DNA of 15,080 nucleotides from Lachnospiraceae bacterium UBA4316 (GTDB lineage Bacteria; Bacillota; Clostridia; Lachnospirales; Lachnospiraceae). Every line of letters starts with the position of its first letter. Within the stretch, counting starts at the first letter, position 1. The translations under genes were made by a program, and so were the position numbers. Shown here one piece after another: positions 7,822-14,236 of the stretch. The notes beneath the pieces are model-generated. The model saw only the letters and a program-made list of their open reading frames with translations, was not told where the DNA came from and did not search any database. Where the stretch lies: NCBI GenBank assembly GCA_002394535.1, contig DGUG01000134.1, positions 2,257-17,336 of the forward strand, read 5' to 3'.

Positions 7822-8760
7822 TTATTCCTCTTCTCTCGCAATGAATATAGGTCTGTTTTTTGTCTCAAGATATGTTTTACCAAGATATGCCCCGACTATT
7901 CCCGTACACATAAGCTGAGTTCCCGCAAAGAATACAACTATACATATCATGGAAGGCCATCCGTTTGTAGGGTCCCCGAACAGCAATGTTCTTATGACAA
8001 CAAAAATGATCAGTATAAAAGCAAAAGCGGTTACGATAAATCCAAGACTGATTACGCAAGAAAGCGGCGCCGTCGAAAAACCGAGTATTGCCTCAAACGA
8101 ATAACGAAGCAGCCCAAAAAACGACCACTTAGTCTCTCCTGCAACTCTTTCGACATTTTCGAACTCTATCCATTTAGTCTTAAAACCTACCCAGCTGTAT
8201 ATTCCTTTTGTGAATCGGTTGTTTTCACCAAGCTCAAGTATCGCATCGACCATTTTTCTTGTCATGATTCGGTAGTCTCTTGCCCCGTCAACAAACTCTA
8301 TGTCACTTATTCTGTTCATCAGTTTATAAAAACATCTGGCAAAGAAAGACCTTATCTTCGGCTCGCCTTTTCTCGTCACACGTCTTGTTGCAGCCGAATC
8401 AAATCCTTCCGTGACTAAAGCGCTGTACATGTCGGCAAGCAGTTCCGGTGGGTCCTGTAGATCAGCATCCATACATACGATATAATCACCCGCAGCTTTT
8501 GAAAAACCTGCGTACAATGCTGCCTCTTTTCCGAAATTTCTTGAGAAAGATGTAAAATGCACTCTTTTATCTTTATCGCGAAGATTTTTAATGACATCTA
8601 ACGTTTTGTCTGTTGATCCGTCATCTATAAAAATATACTCAAAATCAACCTCGGGATATTTTTGTGAAAAATCGCCCGCGACAGTTTGCATAGCCTCATA
8701 AAAAAAAGGAATTGCCTCTTCCTCGTTATAACATGGAACAATGACCGATAATAAACTCAT
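7822..8760 (-). CDS. Polyprenyl-phosphate glycosyltransferase (GtrB/DPM1-like, two C-terminal membrane helices)
   Basis: A 312-residue GT2 enzyme of the DPM1/GtrB type, expected to move a sugar (often glucose) from a nucleotide sugar to undecaprenyl phosphate at the cytoplasmic face. It shows VIVPCYNEEEAIP, FIDDGSTDKT (44-53), FSRNFGKEAALYAGF and the DxD motif MDADLQDPPE (Asp98/Asp100). Two membrane helices lie near residues 233-261 and 268-293, followed by the juxtamembrane GAYLGKTYLETKNRP block characteristic of this family. The start overlaps the U32 gene stop by 4 bp (ATGA), suggesting translational coupling. Such enzymes normally feed a GtrA-type flippase and an external GT-C transferase; neither is in this window. 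Confidence 0.92.
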   Translation of the reverse strand: MSLLSVIVPCYNEEEAIPFFYEAMQTVAGDFSQKYPEVDFEYIFIDDGSTDKTLDVIKNLRDKDKRVHFTSFSRNFGKEAALYAGFSKAAGDYIVCMDADLQDPPELLADMYSALVTEGFDSAATRRVTRKGEPKIRSFFARCFYKLMNRISDIEFVDGARDYRIMTRKMVDAILELGENNRFTKGIYSWVGFKTKWIEFENVERVAGETKWSFFGLLRYSFEAILGFSTAPLSCVISLGFIVTAFAFILIIFVVIRTLLFGDPTNGWPSMICIVVFFAGTQLMCTGIVGAYLGKTYLETKNRPIFIAREEE

Positions 8761-10010
8761 ACTTCCTCCAAGTCACAGGTTCTAAGTATATCTCCGGTTT
8801 CAATCTCAGACATATCCGCACCTTCAAGCGTCACAAATATTACCTGGCACGCATGAGGAGCACTTTGCTGGCTGACCCCGTCTTCACTTTCTATCCCGGT
8901 CACTTTGACTTGTATGTCAGCCTTGCCTTTTTTCATTATCTCTATAGTATCTCCGACACAGAATTTGTTCTTCTGTGTCAGTCTTATCTTTCCGTCCCCG
9001 GTTATCTCCTCAACCGTCCCCAGAAATACACTCTCGACCACATATGTACTGTTATCATATATCTGCGAATTCTCATCGGGCTTGCCAAAGTAAAATCCCG
9101 TTGTGAACTTTCTGTATGTACACTTACCTATCTCTTTTTTGTACCATTCAAGATTTTGGGCATATAATTCGGGAGATGTAATATAATCATCGATAGCATT
9201 TCTGTAAGTCCTTGCAACGGTCGCAACATAAAGCGCAGTCTTCATGCGTCCTTCTATCTTGAAACTGTTGATACCCGCATCCACAAGTTCCGGAATATGC
9301 TCTATCATGCACAAATCCTTAGAGTTGAATATAAATGTCCCCCGCTCCGTTTCATCAACAGGCATATACTCTCCCGGACGCATCTCCTCAGAAACTGCAT
9401 ACTTCCATCTGCAGGGATGAGTGCACTCTCCGCGGTTGGCGCTTCTTCCCGCCATATATGATGAGAGGAGGCATCTTCCCGAATACGATATACACATTGC
9501 ACCGTGAACAAAGCACTCAATATCCATATCCGCAGGAACTTTACCCCTAATCTCTTTTATCTCATCAAGAGAAAGTTCTCTTGCGCACACAACCCTTTCG
9601 GCTCCCAACTTTCTCCAGAACTCAAAAGTCATATAGTTCGAATTGTTAGCCTGTGTACTTATATGGACCGGAATCTCGGGACAGATTTCCCTCTCTATCG
9701 TAAATACTCCCGGATCGGCAATAAGTATCGCATCCGGGCGAAGTTCCTTAAGTTCCCTGAAGTATTCCCTTACAGGATCAACATCATAATTGTGGGCAAA
9801 AATATTAGCTGTAACATGAACCCGGGCACCGTGGTTATGGGCAAATCTTATTCCCTCCGCCATCTCATCATGTGTGAAGTTTTTTGCCTTAGCCCTCAGG
9901 CTGAATGCCTCTCCGCCTATATATACGGCATCGGCACCATACCGAACAGCCGTCTTTAACACTTCAAGGCTCCCTGCCGGAACCAGAAGTTCGGGTTTGG
10001 GATTGCCCAT
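8757..10010 (-). CDS. trhP: U32 family protein, TrhP-like tRNA U34 hydroxylation enzyme (formerly U32 peptidase)
   Basis: 417 residues. Carries the U32 signature ECFVHGAMCISYSGRCLLS (165-183) and conserved Cys173, Cys180, Cys196 and Cys200, the likely iron-sulfur ligands, plus the N-terminal LLVPAGSLEVLKTAVRYGAD barrel start. Characterised relatives (B. subtilis YrrN/YrrO, E. coli YegQ) hydroxylate tRNA wobble uridine 34 to ho5U using prephenate; a peptidase role is not well supported. Its length matches YrrO (TrhP2) better than the shorter YrrN, and no second U32 gene is adjacent. Placement directly after a TrmR-like methyltransferase supports the ho5U/mo5U pathway. An ATG at 10028 also opens the frame, but AGGAGG at 10015-10020 sits 4 nt before the ATG at 10010, so that start is chosen. 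A collagenase-like or RlhA (23S rRNA) role is the alternative. Confidence 0.88.
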   Translation of the reverse strand: MGNPKPELLVPAGSLEVLKTAVRYGADAVYIGGEAFSLRAKAKNFTHDEMAEGIRFAHNHGARVHVTANIFAHNYDVDPVREYFRELKELRPDAILIADPGVFTIEREICPEIPVHISTQANNSNYMTFEFWRKLGAERVVCARELSLDEIKEIRGKVPADMDIECFVHGAMCISYSGRCLLSSYMAGRSANRGECTHPCRWKYAVSEEMRPGEYMPVDETERGTFIFNSKDLCMIEHIPELVDAGINSFKIEGRMKTALYVATVARTYRNAIDDYITSPELYAQNLEWYKKEIGKCTYRKFTTGFYFGKPDENSQIYDNSTYVVESVFLGTVEEITGDGKIRLTQKNKFCVGDTIEIMKKGKADIQVKVTGIESEDGVSQQSAPHACQVIFVTLEGADMSEIETGDILRTCDLEEV

Positions 10011-10014
10011 TGTT

Positions 10015-10020
10015 CCTCCT
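10015..10020 (-). promoter_or_regulatory. Ribosome binding site that fixes the U32 gene start
   Basis: AGGAGG on the minus strand lies 4 nt upstream of the ATG at 10010 and just after the in-frame ATG at 10028, which would put the site inside the coding region. It overlaps the stop codon region of the O-methyltransferase, so ribosomes finishing that gene can restart here. Confidence 0.8.
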
Positions 10021-10669
10021 ATCTGCATTTAACGGAGAGTGTCATTCCGTCTGCGACCGGAAGTATTGTTGTTACAAGTTCCTCATCTTCCGAAACCGCC
10101 CGAAGGAATTCTCTCATCCTTGCGTGGATTGTCCGGTCTCTCCTTCTTACAGCAAATCTCGATAATACGATATCTCCGTCAAACAAAACATTATCCGAAA
10201 TAAGAATACCTCCATCGCGCAAAAGCTTTTTGCAAACCGGAAGATAACTTATATATTGTCCTTTGGCTGCATCAATAAAAATCATATCGTATGATTTTGC
10301 CCCTGCGGCAAGTTCTTCAATAACAGATTGCGCATCTCCTTCTATAAGTCGGATAGCTTTTTCAAATCCGGACTGTGCAATGTTCTGCCTGGCTTCGACT
10401 ATACGCTTTTTGTAATTCTCAATTGTATCTATATGTACATTCCCGCCGTATGTAGCCATAAAAATCGCAGAAAAAGCGGTTGCGGTTCCAAGTTCCAATA
10501 TATTCTCCGGTTTAAGGTCCGCAAGTATAAACTTCAAAATACTCTGTGTAGCACGGCGTATTACGGGAATCCCCCCGTCATGAGCCTTTTTTTCAAGTTC
10601 TTCAAGATAAGGTGTATTAGGGTTGCTGACAGAGTCTATAAATGTTGACGTTCTCTCATCGGTTATCAC
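10019..10669 (-). CDS. trmR: Class I SAM-dependent O-methyltransferase, TrmR-like (tRNA ho5U34 methylation)
   Basis: A 216-residue methyltransferase of the catechol-O-methyltransferase-like family. The SAM-binding motif ILELGTATAFSAIFM spans about 57-71; Glu84 in DTIEN should bind the ribose; the metal ligands are Asp133 (FIDAAKGQY), Asp159 and Asn160 (ISDNVL). In B. subtilis the homologue YrrM (TrmR) sits between mltG and the U32 genes and methylates 5-hydroxyuridine to 5-methoxyuridine at tRNA position 34; the same neighbours here make that function likely. Starts at GTG (10669), overlapping the MltG-like gene stop by 4 bp (GTGA), so translation is probably coupled. A small-molecule O-methyltransferase is the alternative. 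Confidence 0.87.
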   Translation of the reverse strand: MITDERTSTFIDSVSNPNTPYLEELEKKAHDGGIPVIRRATQSILKFILADLKPENILELGTATAFSAIFMATYGGNVHIDTIENYKKRIVEARQNIAQSGFEKAIRLIEGDAQSVIEELAAGAKSYDMIFIDAAKGQYISYLPVCKKLLRDGGILISDNVLFDGDIVLSRFAVRRRDRTIHARMREFLRAVSEDEELVTTILPVADGMTLSVKCR

Positions 10670-11247
10670 TGTTCACCGCCATCTTCAGCTTCCGCATTTT
10701 CAACAACCGAGCCCTCCTCAAACGGGTCATGAACCTCTTCATCCACTACTTCTTCTCCGTCCTCGTCACCTTCCCACTCTCCGGATACCTTATCAAGAGC
10801 GGACTCACCGTCCGTAAGCGGATCGGCAGCAGGTGCCTCATCGTCACTATACTCTTCATCCTCTCCCGACTTTCCATCCTCGTCCTTCTTGCCAGCAATG
10901 ATGGCAAACATATCCTCGGCAGTCATTGAAGTATTAAGTGTATAGAAACCCGGCTGTATATCATTGTCATAGACCGAACACTTCTTCTGAACATAGAAGA
11001 GATTAGGATCTCTAATAAGTCCTTTTTCCTCAAACATTTTGGCAACATCCATCGTTGAATCGCCCTGAACGATTGTTACCGCAACATCTCTTCCGGGAGC
11101 CGCGCTTACCGCTTCTTCGGTAAATATTCTAAACCCGAAATCATATGCTTTTTGTCCGATTCGGAATATGACCAGAACCACTATCGCAAGTACTGCCGCT
11201 CTTACTATAAAACCCATAAACATAAGAGCCATATTTTTAACATTCAT
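10666..11247 (-). CDS. Membrane-anchored MltG/YceG-like protein lacking the catalytic domain
   Basis: 193 residues. One membrane helix (about 10-30) is followed by an extracellular domain (about 52-118) that matches only the LysM-like N-terminal part of the endolytic transglycosylase MltG: VTIVQGDSTMDVAKMFEEKG, the LIRDPNLFYV block, and QPGFYTLNTSMTAEDMFAIIAG. Full MltG proteins have about 340 or more residues and cut nascent peptidoglycan with a catalytic glutamate; that domain is absent. Instead residues 121-193 form a low-complexity tail with about 32 Asp/Glu and only three Lys. The frame ends by a 4-bp overlap with the next gene, so it is not a broken copy within this sequence. Its place upstream of trmR matches yrrL (mltG) in B. 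subtilis. It may bind glycan strands or division proteins without cutting. Confidence 0.8.
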   Translation of the reverse strand: MNVKNMALMFMGFIVRAAVLAIVVLVIFRIGQKAYDFGFRIFTEEAVSAAPGRDVAVTIVQGDSTMDVAKMFEEKGLIRDPNLFYVQKKCSVYDNDIQPGFYTLNTSMTAEDMFAIIAGKKDEDGKSGEDEEYSDDEAPAADPLTDGESALDKVSGEWEGDEDGEEVVDEEVHDPFEEGSVVENAEAEDGGEQ

Positions 11248-11248
11248 C

Positions 11249-11578
11249 TTACAGATCCACGCTTTCTACAATGCTTCCCAAAACTTCCTGCAACATTGTA
11301 ACATATATAGATTCGGCCCTCGAATAATCGTAAACCGCCGTATTTTCCGTTATTTCCTCATATTCATCCTGAAGGGATTCAACATAATCACTGTTACGCT
11401 CCTCTTCCGGAATGCTCATCAGTCTTAACTGAATGCTTTTAACTCTCTCGATCAAATCTCTTGTTTTGGGATTATCCTTTACGATCTTCTTTTGTTTTTC
11501 AAAATCTTTGTACTCGGGTGATTCTTTAATCGCCTCTGTTACTGAATTAACAGCTTTTATAGCATTATCGCTCAGCAT
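11249..11578 (-). CDS. YlbF/YmcA family regulator
   Basis: A 109-residue, nearly all-helical cytosolic protein of the Com_YlbF family: AIKESPEYKDFEKQKKIVK followed by NPKTRDLIERVKSIQLRLM is the family core. In B. subtilis YlbF, YmcA and YaaT form a complex that directs RNase Y during mRNA maturation and affects competence, sporulation and biofilm. This protein has no cysteine at all, so it could not supply ligands to the iron-sulfur clusters reported for that complex. It starts 26 bp after RNase J, with an AGAGGGAT-type binding site, and ends 1 bp before the MltG-like gene. The position beside RNase J suggests a role in RNA decay. It may be a paralogue rather than the true YlbF. Confidence 0.82.
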   Translation of the reverse strand: MLSDNAIKAVNSVTEAIKESPEYKDFEKQKKIVKDNPKTRDLIERVKSIQLRLMSIPEEERNSDYVESLQDEYEEITENTAVYDYSRAESIYVTMLQEVLGSIVESVDL

Positions 11579-11604
11579 CTTATCCCTCTTGGCTTTAGAA
11601 AGCT

Positions 11605-13266
11605 TTACAGCACTTCTTCCATAATTATGGGCAGAATCATAGGACTGCGTTTTATTCGTCTCCAGATGAAGCTTGAAAGCGCATCCTTGATATTTTCTCT
11701 TATCTTATTTCTGCTCGTGATGTTTTTGTCGGCAATCTTCTCCATGGCATACGAAACAATTTCACGGGCTTCCTCCATGAACTCATCTGATTCCTTGATA
11801 TAGACAAACCCTCTGGACATGACCATAGGTCCGGCAACAACCGTATTAGTTCCGCTCTCAAGTGTCATGCATACGATCACTATGCCATCTTCCGCAAGAC
11901 GCTGCCTGTCGCGAAGCACAACATTTCCTACATCTCCCACGCCGAGTCCGTCAACGAATACCGCTCCGTTTGCTACTTCACCATTTACAACAGCGCTGTC
12001 CTGATCCAGTTCAAGTACCTGTCCGTTCGAGAGGATCATCACATTTTCTTTGGGTACACCTACCGCAATAGCTACACCCCTTTGAGCCATAAGATGCCTG
12101 TGTTCTCCGTGTACCGGAACCGCAAACTTGGGTCTCGTAAGGGTATATATCAGTTTGATCTCCTCCTGGCACGCATGCCCGCTTACATGGGTATCCTGGA
12201 ATATGACCTCGGCACCCTTCATGCTCAACTCGTTTATAACCTTAAATACAGCTTTTTCATTTCCGGGTATAGGGTTGGATGAGAATACGACAACGTCTCC
12301 GGGCTTTATTGATACCATCTTATGCATGTTGGTGGCAATTCTTGACAGGGCAGCCATAGACTCTCCCTGACTCCCGGTTGTTATGATTACTGTCTTCTCA
12401 TCAGGATAATCCCTTATCTGTGAAATATCGATCAGTATCCCGTCCGGAATCCTGACATATCCGATCTCTATCGCCGTATTGATAATGTTCCGCATACTTC
12501 GTCCTTCAAGGACAACTTTCCTGCCGTATCTTGCAGCGGCATCTATTATCTGCTGAACCCTGTCGACGTTCGAAGAAAAAGTGGCCACCAGTATCCTTGA
12601 TTTTGCATGATCGGAAAAAATGTTATCGAGGGCTCTTCCAACTGTCCTCTCCGAATTGGTAAAACCGGGACGTTCGGCATTTGTGGAATCACACAGAAGG
12701 GCAAGAACTCCCTGCTTGCCAAGTTCGGCAAATCTCGCAAGATCAATCGGATCTCCAAACACAGGGGTATAATCGACCTTAAAATCACCGGTATGCACAA
12801 CCGTTCCCACGGGCGAAGTTATTGCAAGAGCACATGCATCCGTTATACTGTGGTTTGTTCTGATAAACTCTACACCAAGTGTTCCGAAGGATACTCTCTC
12901 ACCGAATGATACGATATGTCTTTCAACCGCATCAAGCATGGCATGCTCTTCGAGCTTATTCTCAATAAGTGCCATTGTAAGCTTCGTTCCATATACCGGA
13001 ATGTTTATCTTCCGAAGTACATACGGTATCGCACCTATGTGATCCTCATGTCCATGGGTTATTACAAGTCCCCTGACTCTGTCTATGTTTTCTTCAAGGT
13101 AAGTAGTATCGGGAATCACAAGATCGATTCCAAGCATGTCGTCCTCCGGGAACGCCAGGCCGCAATCGACCACCACAATATCATCATTATATTCAAAAGC
13201 TGTAATATTCATACCGATCTGATCAAGTCCGCCGAGGGGTATGATACATAGTTTCCCTTTATTCAA
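11605..13266 (-). CDS. rnj: Ribonuclease J
   Basis: 553 residues, the normal size. A metallo-beta-lactamase/beta-CASP nuclease with 5'-3' exonuclease and endonuclease activity on mRNA and rRNA precursors. The zinc motif HGHEDH gives His71, His73, Asp75 and His76; further metal residues are His139 (NHSITD) and Asp161 (HTGDFKVD). Beta-CASP motifs follow: VFSSNPIPGNE, HVSGHACQEE and VPVHGEHRHL. The C-terminal 100 residues form the family's tetramer-forming domain. It starts at TTG (13266), with GGGAG at 13276-13280 nine bases upstream, and the start lies inside the last codons of the DUF1292 gene (8-bp overlap). Firmicutes often have J1 and J2; which this is cannot be decided here. Confidence 0.96.
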   Translation of the reverse strand: MNKGKLCIIPLGGLDQIGMNITAFEYNDDIVVVDCGLAFPEDDMLGIDLVIPDTTYLEENIDRVRGLVITHGHEDHIGAIPYVLRKINIPVYGTKLTMALIENKLEEHAMLDAVERHIVSFGERVSFGTLGVEFIRTNHSITDACALAITSPVGTVVHTGDFKVDYTPVFGDPIDLARFAELGKQGVLALLCDSTNAERPGFTNSERTVGRALDNIFSDHAKSRILVATFSSNVDRVQQIIDAAARYGRKVVLEGRSMRNIINTAIEIGYVRIPDGILIDISQIRDYPDEKTVIITTGSQGESMAALSRIATNMHKMVSIKPGDVVVFSSNPIPGNEKAVFKVINELSMKGAEVIFQDTHVSGHACQEEIKLIYTLTRPKFAVPVHGEHRHLMAQRGVAIAVGVPKENVMILSNGQVLELDQDSAVVNGEVANGAVFVDGLGVGDVGNVVLRDRQRLAEDGIVIVCMTLESGTNTVVAGPMVMSRGFVYIKESDEFMEEAREIVSYAMEKIADKNITSRNKIRENIKDALSSFIWRRIKRSPMILPIIMEEVL

Positions 13267-13510
13267 AATCTATATCTCCCAAACTCTCCTCAAAAACAGA
13301 AGCAACAGCTCCAAGTTCGACTTCGTCTTCAACCGGAACATAAACCGCTTCCGCATCCGTCTCCTTTGATATATCCTTAAGGATCATCGCTTCGGCCTCA
13401 TCTTCCAATGATTCCGAAACAAGCAGGTAATTACAATTACTTATACGAGTCTCATCAATAACGTAAAACTCACATACTCCGTTATCGGTATTAAAACTGA
13501 TCTTCTCCAT
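13259..13510 (-). CDS. DUF1292 protein (YrzB family)
   Basis: 83 residues, strongly acidic, with an N-terminal beta-hairpin region (ISFNTDNGVCEFYVIDET), a middle NYLLVSESLEDEAEAMILKD and a VYVPVEDEVELGAVASVFEE C-terminal part. These are the hallmarks of the YrzB/DUF1292 family, whose function is not known. The gene follows ruvX by 8 bp with an AAGGAA binding site, and it normally stands between ruvX and mltG in Firmicutes. Here its stop overlaps the RNase J start, so its translation may control RNase J output. Confidence 0.85.
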   Translation of the reverse strand: MEKISFNTDNGVCEFYVIDETRISNCNYLLVSESLEDEAEAMILKDISKETDAEAVYVPVEDEVELGAVASVFEESLGDIDFE

Positions 13511-13518
13511 ATGGTTCC

Positions 13519-13971
13519 TTATGTATTGTCCGTTCCGTCTTCTTTGCTGATCCGCAGTCTGTCAAGATATCCCTGCAAAATCAGCATCGCGGCTATTTCA
13601 TCAACATACTTCTTATGATCCGGCGCCTTAATTCCAGCCTCATCCATTGCCCTGTCAGCGGCCACTGTCGTCAGTCTCTCATCCCACAAAATAACAGGAA
13701 GGCCGCATCTTCGCTCAAGAGCGGCCTTGAATTCTTCGCTTTTCTGCGCACGGTCTCCTATAGTATCATTCATATTCTTGGGGTATCCGAGAACGATTCT
13801 TTCCACATCCCCATACTCGGCAATGATCTCTTCGATCCTTGCGTACGTCCTTCGCAGTTTGTTTTCGGACTGCCTTCGTATGATCTCCACTCCCTGCGCA
13901 GTTATTAGAAGAGGGTCACTTATCGCAACTCCTACGGTCTTACTACCGTAATCGAGTCCCAATATCCTCAT
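13519..13971 (-). CDS. ruvX: YqgF/RuvX family nuclease (putative Holliday junction resolvase / pre-16S rRNA nuclease)
   Basis: 150 residues, RNase H-like fold, normal length (about 138-150). The catalytic acids are visible: Asp7 in [15 protein letters not shown], Glu98 in WDERLTT and Asp124 in [10 protein letters not shown]; the [15 protein letters not shown] loop is also typical. Family members are annotated as Holliday junction resolvases, while E. coli YqgF has been assigned a role in 16S rRNA 5'-end maturation, which fits better with the RNA-processing neighbours here. The ATG lies 1 bp after the ireB stop codon, and no strong binding site is seen, so translation is probably coupled to ireB. 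Confidence 0.95.
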   Translation of the reverse strand: MRILGLDYGSKTVGVAISDPLLITAQGVEIIRRQSENKLRRTYARIEEIIAEYGDVERIVLGYPKNMNDTIGDRAQKSEEFKAALERRCGLPVILWDERLTTVAADRAMDEAGIKAPDHKKYVDEIAAMLILQGYLDRLRISKEDGTDNT

Positions 13972-13972
13972 T

Positions 13973-14236
13973 CTAATGCCATCCGTTACTCTTGATATAG
14001 GAAGTCAGAAGTTCATCAACGAGTTCATCTCTTTCTACCTTCATTATCATGCTTCTGGCACCGTTATGGCTCGTGATGTATGTAGGATCTCCGGACATGA
14101 TATAACCGACAATCTGGTTTACGGGATTGTACCCTTTCTCGGTCAGAGCATCATAAACAGTTTCAAGAACAACCTTCACTCCGGTCTCCGGTTCTGTCTG
14201 CACATTAAAAAACTGCGTATTACCTAAATTTTGCAT
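13973..14236 (-). CDS. ireB: IreB family regulatory phosphoprotein (UPF0297)
   Basis: 87 residues, the expected size. The core [20 protein letters not shown] followed by [18 protein letters not shown] is diagnostic. In Enterococcus faecalis IreB is phosphorylated on N-terminal threonine by the PASTA-domain Ser/Thr kinase IreK and dampens cephalosporin resistance. Here Thr7, Thr14 and Thr18 are the N-terminal threonines available; which would be modified is unknown. The ATG at 14236 is preceded by AGGAGGGG at 14243-14250, 6 nt away, and the gene overlaps the end of mtaB by 13 bp. The kinase gene is not in the window. The ruvX gene follows, as in most Firmicutes; the usual upstream alaS is replaced here by mtaB. 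Confidence 0.95.
   Translation of the reverse strand: MQNLGNTQFFNVQTEPETGVKVVLETVYDALTEKGYNPVNQIVGYIMSGDPTYITSHNGARSMIMKVERDELVDELLTSYIKSNGWH

Noticed and set aside
10011..10028. Upstream ATG at 10028 as the start of the U32 gene.
   Set aside because: It would place a perfect AGGAGG inside the coding region; the ATG at 10010 right after that site gives the usual family N-terminus.
10690..10890. Acidic low-complexity stretch considered as a DNA tandem repeat or broken reading frame.
   Set aside because: The codons are varied rather than repeated units, and the frame runs without interruption to a stop that overlaps the next gene by 4 bp.
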